Notes under the pieces: model-generated | What the model was told of the DNA's origin: nothing | The model's database searches: none | Seen by the model: the letters and a program-made list of their open reading frames with translations, nothing else | Shown: one piece after another, positions 40,554-52,606 of the stretch | How positions within the stretch are numbered: the first letter of the stretch is position 1 | Layout of the letters: each line of letters starts with the position of its first letter | Source of the DNA: Dyella kyungheensis | GTDB taxonomy: Bacteria > Pseudomonadota > Gammaproteobacteria > Xanthomonadales > Rhodanobacteraceae | Assembly: GCF_016905005.1 (NCBI RefSeq) | Contig: NZ_JADIKC010000001.1 | Span: forward strand, 601,031 to 665,030 | DNA length: 64,000 nt | Reading direction: 5' to 3' | Program-made: the position numbers and the translations under genes

Positions 40554-41567
40554 ATGGACTACGACCGTTACGACCGCATCCGTGCCGTGCAATGGCAGGG
40601 TGATCATCTCCGTTTGCTCGATCAGCGCCTGCTGCCGCAGGAAGAACGCTGGATCGACTGCGCCAACGCCGCCGACGTGACGCAGGCTATCAAGGATCTC
40701 GCCGTGCGCGGTGCGCCGGCCATCGGCATCGCCGCTGCCTGGGGCGTGGTATTGGCCGCCAAGCAAGGCCAGCCGCTGGAACCGGCGCTGGCGATGCTGC
40801 GCGCCGCGCGTCCCACCGCGGTCAATTTGATGTGGGCGCTGGATCGCATGAAGGCGCGCATCGCCGCGGGCGCCGATGCCGCTCCGCTCGAACGCGAAGC
40901 GCAGGCGATCCAGGACGAAGACCTCGCTGCCAATCGCCATATGGGCGAACTGGGCGCCGCGCTGATCGCTCCGCACTCCGGCGTGCTGACTCACTGCAAC
41001 ACGGGTTCGCTGGCGACGGCCGGTTTCGGCACGGCGCTCGGCGTGATTCGCGCCGGTGTGGCCGGTGGCCGCATCCAGCAGGTGTTTGCGGGCGAAACGC
41101 GACCGTGGCAGCAGGGTGCACGCCTGACCATGTGGGAACTGGTGCGCGACGGCATTCCCGCCAAGCTGATCGCCGACTCCGCCGCGTCGCATCTGATGCG
41201 CTCGGGTGCGGTGCAGTGGGTGATCGTGGGTGCCGATCGCATCGCCGCCAATGGCGATACGGCCAACAAGATCGGCACGTATCAGCTCGCCATTGCCGCG
41301 CGCCATCACGGCGTGAAGTTCATGGTGGTGGCACCGTCGTCGACGGTCGACATGGCCACGGCGTCGGGCGAAGACATCGAGATCGAACTGCGCGATTCGG
41401 CCGAGCTGCTTGCAGTGGCGGGTCGTCGCACGGTGGTGGAAGGCGCGGATGCGTGGAATCCGGTGTTCGACGTGACGCCGGCCGACCTCATCGATGCCAT
41501 CGTCACCGAGCGCGGCGTGATCGAGCGCCCGACCGCCAAGGCCATGCAGGCGCTTTTTGGTCGATGA
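40554..41567 (+). CDS. mtnA: methylthioribose-1-phosphate isomerase
   Basis: MtnA converts 5-methylthioribose-1-phosphate to the ribulose form in methionine salvage. The 337-residue protein has [13 protein letters not shown], the catalytic-cysteine block [30 protein letters not shown] and the catalytic-aspartate block [19 protein letters not shown]. These separate it from eIF2B-alpha relatives. The start [14 protein letters not shown] fits the family, with a weak ribosome binding site. Its stop overlaps the next gene (ATGA). Other mtn genes are not in the window. Confidence 0.95.
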   Translation: MDYDRYDRIRAVQWQGDHLRLLDQRLLPQEERWIDCANAADVTQAIKDLAVRGAPAIGIAAAWGVVLAAKQGQPLEPALAMLRAARPTAVNLMWALDRMKARIAAGADAAPLEREAQAIQDEDLAANRHMGELGAALIAPHSGVLTHCNTGSLATAGFGTALGVIRAGVAGGRIQQVFAGETRPWQQGARLTMWELVRDGIPAKLIADSAASHLMRSGAVQWVIVGADRIAANGDTANKIGTYQLAIAARHHGVKFMVVAPSSTVDMATASGEDIEIELRDSAELLAVAGRRTVVEGADAWNPVFDVTPADLIDAIVTERGVIERPTAKAMQALFGR

Positions 41568-41974
41568 AGCTGTCCCGGCAATTCTTCCTGTTCACCATCG
41601 GCGGCGTCATCGGCTTCGTCGTTGACGCCGGCCTCGCCCAGGCCCTGGTGAGCTGGTGCGAGTGGAACGCCTACTACGCACGCCTGGTTTCCATCCCGGT
41701 GGCGGCCACCGCCACCTGGCTGTGGAATCGCCAGCAGACCTTCAAGAACAACGGCAGCGGGCGCGGCCTGTTCTCCGAATGGCTGCACTGGATGGCGCTG
41801 ATGGGCGTGGGTGCGCTGGTCAATTACGGCACCTATGCGGCGCTTTTGGTGGCCTTTCCGATGCTCCACCACTGGCCTGCGATCGCCACTGCCGGCGGCT
41901 CGTTCGTGGCGGCCGTGTTCAATTTTTCGACGGCGCGCCTGATGCTTTTCAAAGGCGCCAAAACGTCCGTATAA
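41564..41974 (+). CDS. GtrA-like membrane protein
   Basis: A 136-residue protein with four predicted membrane helices and the GtrA-type start [18 protein letters not shown] and [11 protein letters not shown] motif near the second helix. GtrA proteins are thought to help flip polyprenyl-linked sugars. The ATG overlaps the mtnA stop, so the two are translationally coupled, though no functional link is obvious. Partner glucosyltransferase genes are not adjacent. Confidence 0.82.
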   Translation: MKLSRQFFLFTIGGVIGFVVDAGLAQALVSWCEWNAYYARLVSIPVAATATWLWNRQQTFKNNGSGRGLFSEWLHWMALMGVGALVNYGTYAALLVAFPMLHHWPAIATAGGSFVAAVFNFSTARLMLFKGAKTSV

Positions 41975-42000
41975 CTTATTGATTTTTCTAGTGAAAATAC

Positions 42001-42034
42001 TGTGAATCCCACGCCAAACGTGGTACACTTCACA
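42001..42034 (+). promoter_or_regulatory. imperfect palindrome over a possible gyrA promoter
   Basis: TGTGAA (42001-42006) pairs with TTCACA (42029-42034), and CCACG (42009-42013) pairs with CGTGG (42019-42023). TACACT at 42024-42029 is a possible -10 box with TGTGAA as a weak -35 17 bases upstream. The block lies about 80 bases before the gyrA ATG in an AT-richer stretch. It may be an operator or a leader hairpin. Confidence 0.4.
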
Positions 42035-42110
42035 GGTTATCTCAAGGTTGCCCGCGCCTGGTTCCAGGGGGAGCGCGCAGGGGCCCTCACTTCATCATGG
42101 AAGCCGATTG

Positions 42111-44705
42111 ATGGCAGAACTCGCCAAAGAAGTCATTCGCGTCAACATCGAAGACGAAATGCGTCAGAGCTACCTCGATTACGCCATGAGCGTGATCGTG
42201 GGACGCGCTCTTCCGGATGTCCGCGATGGCTTGAAGCCGGTACATCGTCGCGTTCTGTTCGCCATGAACGAACTGGGCAATGCATGGAACAAGCCCTATA
42301 AGAAATCGGCCCGCGTGGTCGGTGACGTCATCGGTAAATACCATCCGCACGGCGATTCGTCGGTGTACGACGCGATCGTCCGCATGGCCCAGCCGTTCTC
42401 GCTGCGCTACATGCTGGTCGATGGTCAGGGTAACTTCGGTTCGGTCGACGGCGACAACGCGGCAGCGATGCGATACACCGAGGTGCGCATGTCGCGCCTC
42501 ACGCAGGAACTGCTCGCCGACATCGACAAGGACACCGTCGACTTCGGCCCCAACTATGACGAAAGCGAACACGAACCGCTGGTGTTGCCCACTCGCGTAC
42601 CGAACCTGCTGATCAACGGTTCGGCCGGTATTGCCGTGGGCATGGCCACCAACGTGCCGCCGCACAATCTCACCGAAGTGGTCTCGGCCACCATCGCGCT
42701 GATCGACGAGCCGACGCTGTCGATCGACGACCTGATGCATTACATCCCCGGTCCGGATTTCCCGACCGCGGGCATCATCAACGGTTCGTCGGGCATCATC
42801 GAGGCGTATCGTACCGGTCGCGGCCGCATCCTGGTGCGCGCGCGCACCGAGATCGAAACCGAGCCGAACGGCCGTGAGACGATCCTCATCCACGAGCTGC
42901 CGTACCAGGTCAACAAGGCCCGCCTGATCGAGAAGATCGCCGAGCTGGTCAAGGAAAAGAAGCTCGAAGGCATCAGCGAACTGCGTGATGAGTCCGACAA
43001 GGACGGCATGCGCGTGGTCATCGAGATCCGTCGCGATTCGATGGCCGACGTGGTGCTCAACAACCTGTTCCAGCAGACCCAACTGCAGGTCACGTTCGGC
43101 ATCAACATGGTCGCGCTGTTGGACGGCCAACCGCGTCTGTTGAACCTCAAGGACATCCTCGAGGCGTTCATCCGCCACCGCCGTGAAGTGGTGACGCGCC
43201 GTACCATCTTCGATCTGCGCAAGGCTCGTGCCCGCGCGCATATCCTCGAAGGCTTGACGGTTGCGCTGGCCAACATCGACGAGATGATCGAGTTGATCCG
43301 CACGTCCGCGTCGCCGGCCGAAGCGCGCGAGCGCATGCTGGCGCGCAAGTGGCAGCCGGGTATGGTCGCCACGCTGCTGGAAGCGGCAGGTGCGGAATCC
43401 TCGCGCCCGGAAGACATGGATCCGCGCGAAGGCCTCAAGGCCGAGGGCTACCAGTTGTCCGAAGTGCAGGCGCAGGAAATCCTCGCCATGCGCCTGCATC
43501 GCCTCACCGGCCTGGAGCAGGAAAAGCTGTCCGACGAGTACCGCCAGGTGCTGGAGACCATTCGTGGTCTGATCGAGATCCTGGAAGACCCGGCGCGCCT
43601 GCTCACCGTGATCCGCGATGAGCTGGAAGCCGTGAAGGAAGAGTTCGGCGACAAGCGTCGCACCGAAATCCAGCATTCGCAGGAAGACCTCAACGTCCTC
43701 GACCTGATCGCGCCGGAAGACGTGGTGGTCACGCTGTCGCACACCGGTTACGTGAAGCGCCAGCCGGCCAGCACGTATCGTGCGCAGCGTCGTGGCGGCA
43801 AGGGCCGTTCGGCCTCCGCGCTGAAGGACGAGGATTTCGTCGAGCAGCTGTGGGTGGTCAACACCCATGACACGTTGCTGACTTTTACCAGCACCGGTCG
43901 CGTGTACTGGCTCAACGTGTACCAGATGCCGGAATCCGGCCCGAACGCACGTGGCAAGCCAATGGTGAACCTGCTGCCGCTGGGTCCGGGCGAGAAGGTG
44001 CAGGCGGTACTGCCGGTACGCGAGTACACCGAGGACCAGTTCGTGTTCTTCGCCACCAAGCAGGGCACGGTGAAGAAGACGCCGCTTACCGAGTTCGCGT
44101 TCCAGCTGCAGAAGGGCAAGATCGCCATCAACCTCGACGAGGGCGATGCGCTGGTCAACGTCGCGCTCACTGGCGGCAACAGCGATGTGCTGCTGTTCGC
44201 GTCGAACGGCAAGACGGTGCGCTTCGACGAATCCGAAGTGCGCTCGATGGGCCGTACGGCCACCGGCGTGCGCGGCATCAAGCTGGGCGAAGGCGCTGAA
44301 GTGGTCTCGCTGATCGTGGCGGCCGAGGGCGACATCCTCACCGCAACCCAGCGCGGCTACGGCAAGCGCACCACGCTCGACGAGTTCCCGAAGAAGGGAC
44401 GCGGTACGCAGGGTGTCATCGGCATCCAGTGTTCCGAGCGCAACGGCAATCTGGTCGCTGCCATCCAGGCCAGCGAAGCGCATGAGCTGATGCTGATCTC
44501 CGACCAGGGCACGCTGGTGCGTACCCGTGTGGCGGAAGTCTCGCAGCTGGGTCGCAACACCCAGGGCGTGACGCTGATTCGCCTGCCGGCCGACGAGAAG
44601 CTGGTGAGCGTGGTGCGTCTCGATGCGGAAGTGGAAAACGGCGAAGGCGAGGGTGAAGAAGGCCCGGTCGATGCCGCTCCGGAGGCACCTGCCGACGGCG
44701 AGTGA
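42111..44705 (+). CDS. gyrA: DNA gyrase subunit A
   Basis: GyrA cuts and reseals DNA during negative supercoiling. The 864-residue protein has the catalytic Tyr122 (MRYTEVRM) and the GyrA box QRRGGKG that wraps DNA, then the beta-pinwheel repeats and an acidic tail ([11 protein letters not shown]). The quinolone-determining region reads [10 protein letters not shown]; Ser83 and Asp87 are the susceptible-type residues. The ATG at 42111 ([14 protein letters not shown]) is the family start. A terminator follows. Confidence 0.98.
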   Translation: MAELAKEVIRVNIEDEMRQSYLDYAMSVIVGRALPDVRDGLKPVHRRVLFAMNELGNAWNKPYKKSARVVGDVIGKYHPHGDSSVYDAIVRMAQPFSLRYMLVDGQGNFGSVDGDNAAAMRYTEVRMSRLTQELLADIDKDTVDFGPNYDESEHEPLVLPTRVPNLLINGSAGIAVGMATNVPPHNLTEVVSATIALIDEPTLSIDDLMHYIPGPDFPTAGIINGSSGIIEAYRTGRGRILVRARTEIETEPNGRETILIHELPYQVNKARLIEKIAELVKEKKLEGISELRDESDKDGMRVVIEIRRDSMADVVLNNLFQQTQLQVTFGINMVALLDGQPRLLNLKDILEAFIRHRREVVTRRTIFDLRKARARAHILEGLTVALANIDEMIELIRTSASPAEARERMLARKWQPGMVATLLEAAGAESSRPEDMDPREGLKAEGYQLSEVQAQEILAMRLHRLTGLEQEKLSDEYRQVLETIRGLIEILEDPARLLTVIRDELEAVKEEFGDKRRTEIQHSQEDLNVLDLIAPEDVVVTLSHTGYVKRQPASTYRAQRRGGKGRSASALKDEDFVEQLWVVNTHDTLLTFTSTGRVYWLNVYQMPESGPNARGKPMVNLLPLGPGEKVQAVLPVREYTEDQFVFFATKQGTVKKTPLTEFAFQLQKGKIAINLDEGDALVNVALTGGNSDVLLFASNGKTVRFDESEVRSMGRTATGVRGIKLGEGAEVVSLIVAAEGDILTATQRGYGKRTTLDEFPKKGRGTQGVIGIQCSERNGNLVAAIQASEAHELMLISDQGTLVRTRVAEVSQLGRNTQGVTLIRLPADEKLVSVVRLDAEVENGEGEGEEGPVDAAPEAPADGE

Positions 44706-44725
44706 TCCTTGCTTGCTTCGTAAAG

Positions 44726-44756
44726 AAGAAACCCGGCTACGGCCGGGTTTCTTTTT
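44726..44756. terminator. terminator between gyrA and the DUF427 gene
   Basis: Stem GAAACCCGGC (44728-44737) and GCCGGGTTTC (44742-44751), extended by AA/TT, followed by a T run. The flanking genes converge here. The A-rich left side means it could also act for the minus-strand gene. Confidence 0.9.
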
Positions 44757-44764
44757 GCATCCGA

Positions 44765-45145
44765 TTAGCCCGGCGTGACTTCGACCGAATCCACGCGCGT
44801 ACCGTAGAACGCCAGGTAATCCTTGATCGGCGTCACCGGGTCGTACGGATGTTCATACGTCCATACCGCATTCGTGCCGCGGTCCCCCGCGGAGGGAATG
44901 CTGTAGTAGGACGCGTCGCCCTTGTACGGGCAATAGGTGTGATGCTCCGTGCGTTCCAGCAGCGACATATCCACGTCGTCGCGCGGGATGTAGTGCACGA
45001 CGGGATAGCTCGCTTCCTGCAGGCTCAGCGAACGCCGGGTGTCGGCCACCACACGGTCCGCGACCCGCACCACCACATGATCGTTGCTCGGTTTCACCTC
45101 GATCGGATGATCGGGTCCGGGAATGCGCTGAACTCGGCTGGACAT
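44765..45145 (-). CDS. DUF427 domain protein
   Basis: The 126-residue protein carries the DUF427 signature HTYCPYKGDASYYSI and the later YEHPYDPVTPIKDYLAFY segment. The family is widespread and uncharacterised, a small beta-tent fold. The ATG at 45145 (MSSRVQRIPGPDHPIEV) follows GGAG; a longer frame from 45202 lacks support. Function unknown. Confidence 0.85.
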   Translation of the reverse strand: MSSRVQRIPGPDHPIEVKPSNDHVVVRVADRVVADTRRSLSLQEASYPVVHYIPRDDVDMSLLERTEHHTYCPYKGDASYYSIPSAGDRGTNAVWTYEHPYDPVTPIKDYLAFYGTRVDSVEVTPG

Positions 45146-45232
45146 GGCATGGCTCCGCTTGCATGGGAAGGCGATGCGCCACGTTACTCGCCGCCGTGAC
45201 AAGAAAGGGTGCAGCGGATGTTGCGACCTGGC

Positions 45233-45688
45233 TTACCAGCCGAACGTGGAGTACGCCGTGCCCTGCAGGCCGAGCTGCAATCCCTGCCGGGTATAGCCGA
45301 TCAGCGTCTCCGGCAGCGCGTGCAGCGGGAACCAGCCAAGACCATCGTGCTTGCCGGATTCGACGATGGCCGGGTCGCCTCGCCATGGCGTGGCCAGAAA
45401 AAACATGCCCAGCCATTCGCCGCCGTGGTCGCCAGCCCGCGCGTGCAGCAGGTGGATCAGGCGCATGTCATGCGCATGCGCCTCGATGCCGGTTTCCTCG
45501 CGAAGTTCACGTGCCGCGGCCTGTTCCAGCGTTTCGCCGCCATCGTGACCACCGGCCGGCAGGCTCCACTGTCCGTCGTTCCAGCCGGTGTTCGCGCGTC
45601 GCAACAGCAAGATGTCGTCGCCGCGACGCACCACTACGAAGACGCTGGCGTTCAACGCATAGCGTTGCCGGACCAGCGTCGAATTCAT
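45233..45688 (-). CDS. NUDIX hydrolase
   Basis: NUDIX enzymes hydrolyse nucleoside diphosphates linked to another group. The 151-residue protein has the full box GGHDGGETLEQAAARELREE followed by TGI (residues 47-69), with all catalytic glutamates. Substrate cannot be read; MutT-like sanitising of oxidised nucleotides or a sugar-nucleotide role are both possible. Its ATG overlaps the stop of the peroxiredoxin gene upstream (ATGA), so the two form an operon. Confidence 0.9.
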   Translation of the reverse strand: MNSTLVRQRYALNASVFVVVRRGDDILLLRRANTGWNDGQWSLPAGGHDGGETLEQAAARELREETGIEAHAHDMRLIHLLHARAGDHGGEWLGMFFLATPWRGDPAIVESGKHDGLGWFPLHALPETLIGYTRQGLQLGLQGTAYSTFGW

Positions 45689-46167
45689 CAGCCGAGCGCT
45701 TCCAGCATGGCTTCCGCTGTGGAAACGCGGAATTCGCCAGGCGCTTCCAGCTCCAGCTGCTTCACCACGCCGTTCTCGGCATACAGCGCGAAACGGCGTG
45801 CGCGCAGGCCCATGCCGTAGCCGCTGCCATCCAGTTCCAACCCGAGCGCCTTGGTGAACGCGCCGTTGCCGTCGGCCAGCATCCACAGGCCTGCCGGCAC
45901 GTGCTGCGAGGCGGCCCAGGCCTGCATCACGTAGGCGTCGTTCACGGCCAGGCACATCACTTCCACGCCGCGCTGCTGGAACTCGGCGAAATGCTGCACA
46001 TAGCCGGGCAGGTGCTTGTTGGAACAGGTGGGCGTGAAGGCGCCCGGCACGGCGAACAGCACGACCTTGCGGTCGGCGAACAGGGCGCCCGTCTGGGCCG
46101 GTTCGATGCCGTCGTGGACGACGCGGATTTCGACGTCGGGCAAGGTGTCGCCGACCTGGATGCTCAT
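45688..46167 (-). CDS. peroxiredoxin, Prx5 type
   Basis: Prx5-type peroxiredoxins reduce peroxides with a catalytic cysteine. The 159-residue protein has [16 protein letters not shown] with the peroxidatic Cys48 and a second cysteine, Cys72 (VMCLAVND). There is no fused glutaredoxin domain. It lies first in a two-gene unit with the NUDIX gene and is divergent from the DnaJ-type gene, with a 223-bp gap in which no clear promoter was identified. Confidence 0.93.
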   Translation of the reverse strand: MSIQVGDTLPDVEIRVVHDGIEPAQTGALFADRKVVLFAVPGAFTPTCSNKHLPGYVQHFAEFQQRGVEVMCLAVNDAYVMQAWAASQHVPAGLWMLADGNGAFTKALGLELDGSGYGMGLRARRFALYAENGVVKQLELEAPGEFRVSTAEAMLEALG

Positions 46168-46390
46168 GGGAGGTTGCCTGAGGTGGTGGGAGGACGCGAT
46201 GCTAGCGCTACGGGGCGGGCTTGTCGCCTTGAATCACGCCATTTTCGCACCCATGTGGTCGACCATAGAGAGGGTGGCGAGGCATCGCCATGCATCACCC
46301 ATACGAGTCGGGCGAAGCTCGCCGGCTGCGGGGCGGAAAACATGCTTTCCGCGCCGCCGGTCCAGGCGGGCGGATTGCCGGGGAGTGGCA

Positions 46391-47293
46391 GTGGAATTCA
46401 AAGATTATTACGACATCTTGGGCGTGAAGCCGGATGCCAGCGAGGCGGACATCAAGGCCGCCTATCGCAAGCTGGCCAGGAAATATCACCCCGACAAGAA
46501 CAAAGACGCAGGCGCCGAAGAGAAATTCAAATCGATCAACGAAGCCAACGAAGTGCTTCGCGATGCCGAAAAGCGCCGTGCCTACGATGAGCTGCGCGCC
46601 GGCGGTTACCGCGGCGGCGAGCAGTTCCGGCCGCCGCCGGGCTGGGGCCAGAGCCATGGTTTCGGCGGCGACGGCGGCGGCGATTTCAGCGACTTTTTCG
46701 AAAGTCTGTTTGGCGGTCGCGGCGGTGCCGGTCCCGGCCCGCGCGGTGCGCCGCGCGCACGCCGCGGTGGCGACGTGCATGCGCATGTGCAGATCGATCT
46801 GCAGACCGCGTTCGACGGCGGCCGCACGCGCCTGTCGCTGCAGGACGGCAGCGGCGGCGAGCGCGTGCTGGAAGTGAAGATTCCGGCCGGCATCCAGCCG
46901 GGCCAGGTGATTCGCCTGGCGGGGCAGGGCCACAGCGGTTCGGGCGGTGCCTCCAACGGCGACCTGCTGCTGGAAGTGGGCATACGCGATGACGGTCGTT
47001 TCCGTCTGGACGGCCGAAACGTGCTGCACGTGCTGCCCATCGCGCCATGGGAGGCGGCGCTGGGCACGACCGTGCCGGTGCCGACGCTGGCCGGTACGGT
47101 GGACCTGCGCATCCCCGCCGGCTCGCAGTCGGGACGCAAGTTGCGCCTGAAAGGGCGCGGGCTGCCGGGCGCGCATCCGGGCGATCAGCTGGTGGAGTTG
47201 TCGATCCGCGCACCGCTGGCCGATACCGATGCGCAGAAGAAGGCGTACGAGGCGTTGCGCGAGGAGTTTGGGGATTACGATCCGCGGCGTTGA
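46391..47293 (+). CDS. cbpA: DnaJ-type curved-DNA-binding co-chaperone (CbpA-like)
   Basis: The 300-residue protein starts with a J domain (residues 1-70, HPD in KYHPDKNK), a Gly/Phe-rich linker ([20 protein letters not shown]), and two C-terminal substrate-binding beta domains. It lacks the zinc-finger CxxCxGxG repeats, so it is a class B protein such as CbpA/DnaJ2. The start is GTG at 46391 after GGGGAG; a GTG two codons earlier would overlap the ribosome binding site. CbpA versus another class B J-protein is not settled. A terminator follows. Confidence 0.88.
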   Translation: MEFKDYYDILGVKPDASEADIKAAYRKLARKYHPDKNKDAGAEEKFKSINEANEVLRDAEKRRAYDELRAGGYRGGEQFRPPPGWGQSHGFGGDGGGDFSDFFESLFGGRGGAGPGPRGAPRARRGGDVHAHVQIDLQTAFDGGRTRLSLQDGSGGERVLEVKIPAGIQPGQVIRLAGQGHSGSGGASNGDLLLEVGIRDDGRFRLDGRNVLHVLPIAPWEAALGTTVPVPTLAGTVDLRIPAGSQSGRKLRLKGRGLPGAHPGDQLVELSIRAPLADTDAQKKAYEALREEFGDYDPRR

Positions 47294-47300
47294 GTAACGA

Positions 47301-47330
47301 AAAACGGCGCCGGAAGGCGCCGTTTTTTTA
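47301..47330 (+). terminator. terminator after the DnaJ-type gene
   Basis: A perfect 11-bp stem (AAAACGGCGCC 47301-47311 with GGCGCCGTTTT 47316-47326) and a GGAA loop, followed by three more T. Confidence 0.95.
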
Positions 47331-47365
47331 GTCCGCTGGAATTTTGTCCGCTGGCTTATTTTTTC

Positions 47366-47403
47366 CTCACCGTCATTCCGGCGTGCGCCGGAATGACGGT
47401 GAG
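47366..47403. repeat. single-arm REP-like palindrome, copy 5
   Basis: A perfect 17-bp stem, 47366-47382 with 47387-47403, and a GTGC loop. The outer bases CTCACCGTC match copy 3, and both flanks of the palindrome agree. It lies between the DnaJ-type gene and pilH. Confidence 0.85.
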
Positions 47404-47458
47404 GGGGAGGCGGGTTGCGGAGACTTCGAACTGGCTCTTGCACGGCGCACTGCAGCGC

Positions 47459-47824
47459 TTACGCCGGCAGCAGATCCTTCAGCGTGCTCACCAGTTCTTC
47501 TTCGCGGATCGGCTTGGTCACATAGGCCTTCGCGCCCTGGCGCAGGCCCCAGACCTTGTCCGTTTCCTGATCCTTGGTGGTCACCAGCACGACGGGGATG
47601 TGCTGGGTATCGGGGTCTTTGCTGATGGTGCGCGTGGCCTGGAACCCGTTGAGGTTCGGCATCACCACGTCCATCAGAATCAGGTCGGGGCGTTCGCGCC
47701 TGGCCGCTTCGACACCCGCGGCGCCATCTTCGGCAGTCAGCGCTTCATGCCCGAGCTTTTCGACGATGCGCTTGATGCCCAACAGCTGCGACGGCGAATC
47801 GTCGACGATCAGGATGCGTGCCAT
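47459..47824 (-). CDS. pilH: PilH-type response regulator
   Basis: A single receiver domain of 121 residues: acidic pocket Asp8-Asp9, phospho-acceptor Asp52 (LILMDVVMP), switch threonine in VTTKDQ and Lys104 (YVTKP). The start MARILIVDDSPSQLLGIKRIVEKLGHE and VWGLRQGAKAY are those of PilH, which works in the Chp/Pil twitching-motility pathway. No other pil-chp genes adjoin; pilZ is 34 kb away. Confidence 0.85.
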   Translation of the reverse strand: MARILIVDDSPSQLLGIKRIVEKLGHEALTAEDGAAGVEAARRERPDLILMDVVMPNLNGFQATRTISKDPDTQHIPVVLVTTKDQETDKVWGLRQGAKAYVTKPIREEELVSTLKDLLPA

Positions 47825-47896
47825 AAGGTGGAGTTCCCCTTGTTGTTTCGTTGGATTCTATGACGCTGCCGCGACGCTTCCAAGCCGAGCGAAAGC

Positions 47897-48904
47897 TCAG
47901 CTTGCGTTACCCACGCTTACTACGGTACGGCCAAACGAATCGCCTGCCAGCATGCGCGGGAACACCTCGGGCAGTTGCTCCAGCGTCACTTCACGCGTGG
48001 CGATGCGCTCAAGATGTTGCGGTTTCCAGTCGCTGGACAGCCGCTCCCACACGCGATCGCGGATGTCGCGCGCGGTGCCGGCGGAGGCAATGCCGAGCAG
48101 GCTGGCGCCGCGGATGATGAAAGGCATCACGGTACTTTCGAAATCGATGCCGCCTGCGTTGCCGCAGATGGCGACGTTGCCGTAGGGCGCGATCAGCGGC
48201 AGCAGGCCGGCCAGCATGCTGCCGCCGACGTTGTCGAGCGCGCCGCCGAAGCGGGCCGAATCCATCGGTTTGCCGCTGAAAACCAGCTGGTGGCGATCGA
48301 TGCACTCGGCTGCGCCCAGATCGCGCAGGAAATCGAAATGCGCGGCCTTGCCACTGATCGCATGCACGGCATAGCCGGCACGCGTAAAGATGTCGATGGC
48401 CAGCATGCCCACGCCGCCGCTGGCGCCGGTGACGGCGAGCGGGCCGAGCGCCGGTGTCTGGCGGTTGTCTTCCATGCGCAGCAGGGCGAGTGCGGCCGTA
48501 AAGCCGGCCGTACCGATGATCATGCTGTCGCGCAGGCTCAAGCCCTTGGGCAGGCGAATCGTCCACGCGGAAGGTAGCCGGACGTATTCGCCATAGCCGC
48601 CGTCGCGTGTCTCGGACAGGCCGCTACCGGTGCACAGCACCGCATCGCCTTCCTTGAAGGCCGGATCGGTGGAGGCGACCACCGTGCCGGACACGTCGAT
48701 GCCACCGTTGAGCGGATACTGGCGAAGTATCTTGCCTTTGCCGGTTCCCGCCAGCGCGTCCTTGAAATTGATCGACGAATACGCGACCTGCACCAGCACT
48801 TCGCCGGGACTCAACGCATCGGCAGCAAGCGTCTCGATGCCGCCGCGATAGCCGGCACCGTCGTTGTGGATGCGAAAGGCGCGAAAGGCGCCGGGTGTAC
48901 TCAT
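47897..48904 (-). CDS. zinc-independent quinone oxidoreductase / acryloyl-CoA reductase (YhdH/AcuI type)
   Basis: The 335-residue medium-chain reductase has the YSSINFKDALAGTGKG and NGGIDVSGTV start, the NADPH site TGASGGVGMLAIDIF and AICGNAGG. It lacks the zinc ligands of alcohol dehydrogenases. YhdH/AcuI members reduce acryloyl-CoA; the substrate here is not proven. The ATG at 48904 follows AAGGA; a TTG two codons earlier is less likely. Confidence 0.88.
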   Translation of the reverse strand: MSTPGAFRAFRIHNDGAGYRGGIETLAADALSPGEVLVQVAYSSINFKDALAGTGKGKILRQYPLNGGIDVSGTVVASTDPAFKEGDAVLCTGSGLSETRDGGYGEYVRLPSAWTIRLPKGLSLRDSMIIGTAGFTAALALLRMEDNRQTPALGPLAVTGASGGVGMLAIDIFTRAGYAVHAISGKAAHFDFLRDLGAAECIDRHQLVFSGKPMDSARFGGALDNVGGSMLAGLLPLIAPYGNVAICGNAGGIDFESTVMPFIIRGASLLGIASAGTARDIRDRVWERLSSDWKPQHLERIATREVTLEQLPEVFPRMLAGDSFGRTVVSVGNAS

Positions 48905-48938
48905 GGCCAATCCTTAACTCTCTGCGTGCCGTGCCGGG

Positions 48939-49529
48939 TCAGGCTTTGACGCTGCTGCGGTCGATCCACTTGGGCGTATAAACGCCCTGATAACTGTCCA
49001 GCCAGTCGAACAGCTGCGACATGTCCTGACCGAACCATACACTTTCGCGCTGCTCGGGGCGCACGAAACGTTCGGCCACCATGTGATCCATCATGGCGCG
49101 CAGCTGGCCGTAATAGCCGCGTACGTCGAAAAAGGCGCAGGGATAGCGGTGCAGGCCCAACTGGGCCCAGGTCAGCATTTCGAACATCTCGTCCATGGTG
49201 CCGTAGCCGCCGGGCAAGGCGACGAAGGCATCGGACAGCTCGAACATGCGCGTCTTGCGCTGGTGCATGGTGTCCACCACCTCCAGCTCGGTGAGGCCGG
49301 CATGCGCCACTTCCAGGTCCACCAGCTGGCGCGGAATGACGCCGATCACCTTGCCGCCCGCGGCCAGCACGGCATCGGCCACGGTGCCCATCAGGCCGAC
49401 CTTGCCGCCGCCATAGACCAGCGCGATGCCGCGGCGGGCCATTTCGGTACCGAAGGCACGGGCCTGTTCGATGTATTCAGGGTGATTGCCGCTGCTGGAG
49501 CCGCAGTAGACGCAAAGGGCGGTAGGCAT
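48939..49529 (-). CDS. LOG-family nucleotide phosphoribohydrolase
   Basis: LOG (LONELY GUY) proteins release the base from cytokinin or AMP nucleotides. The 196-residue protein carries the signature PGGYGTMDE (106-114), with CVYCGSSSG and VYGGGKVGLMG at the start. In bacteria many are annotated as lysine decarboxylase by mistake. It ends 35 bases before the quinone oxidoreductase gene on the same strand, so co-transcription is possible. Confidence 0.9.
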   Translation of the reverse strand: MPTALCVYCGSSSGNHPEYIEQARAFGTEMARRGIALVYGGGKVGLMGTVADAVLAAGGKVIGVIPRQLVDLEVAHAGLTELEVVDTMHQRKTRMFELSDAFVALPGGYGTMDEMFEMLTWAQLGLHRYPCAFFDVRGYYGQLRAMMDHMVAERFVRPEQRESVWFGQDMSQLFDWLDSYQGVYTPKWIDRSSVKA

Positions 49530-49619
49530 GAACGAAGACCGGAAAGGATGGTTGGAAAGTTAGTGGGAGCGGGCGAAACGAGGTGTTTCTCGTTTCTCAC
49601 TTCTATTCATTCGCCCCAG

Positions 49620-49660
49620 AAAAGGCAACGGCCCGCTCGTGTTTCCACGAGCGAGCCGTA
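49620..49660 (-). terminator. terminator of the sucA-sucB-lpdA genes
   Basis: Arms 49628-49641 and 49646-49659 form a 14-bp stem with a 4-base loop. The single non-matching position is a G-U wobble in the minus-strand RNA but A-C in the plus-strand RNA, which supports minus-strand use. TTGCCTTTTC follows on that strand. Confidence 0.8.
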
Positions 49661-49683
49661 CTGGCCTGGTGTGGCCAACGGGC

Positions 49684-51249
<1,566 letters not shown>

Positions 51250-51255
51250 GCGCGA

Positions 51256-52461
<1,206 letters not shown>

Positions 52462-52479
52462 AAATATCCTTTGATTAGT

Positions 52480-52593
52480 GCGTTCATCCCTGAACGCGAA
52501 GGTCAAAAAGCGGCTATCCCTAGCCGCACTTCTCAAATTTTAGTGCGCTCATCCCTGAACGCTGAAAGTCAAAAAGCGGCCATCCATGGCCGC
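52480..52593 (-). repeat. paired-hairpin repeat, copy C, two units (sucA/sucB gap)
   Basis: On the plus strand: GCGTTCA-TCCC-TGAACGC (52480-52497), GCGGCTA-TCCC-TAGCCGC (52510-52527), GCGCTCA-TCCC-TGAACGC (52545-52562) and GCGGCCA-TCCA-TGGCCGC (52576-52593). So one two-hairpin unit is present twice in tandem, with the stems altered at matching positions (GCGGCTA/TAGCCGC). Read in the sucA to sucB direction, the order is the same as in copy A. The units fill the 145-bp gap. Confidence 0.88.
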
Positions 52594-52606
52594 ACTTTTC
52601 AGGATT

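Noticed and set aside
42582..42590. Possible quinolone-resistance change in gyrA
   Set aside because: The determining region ([10 protein letters not shown], encoded near 42345-42375) has Ser83 and Asp87, the susceptible form; nothing unusual was seen.
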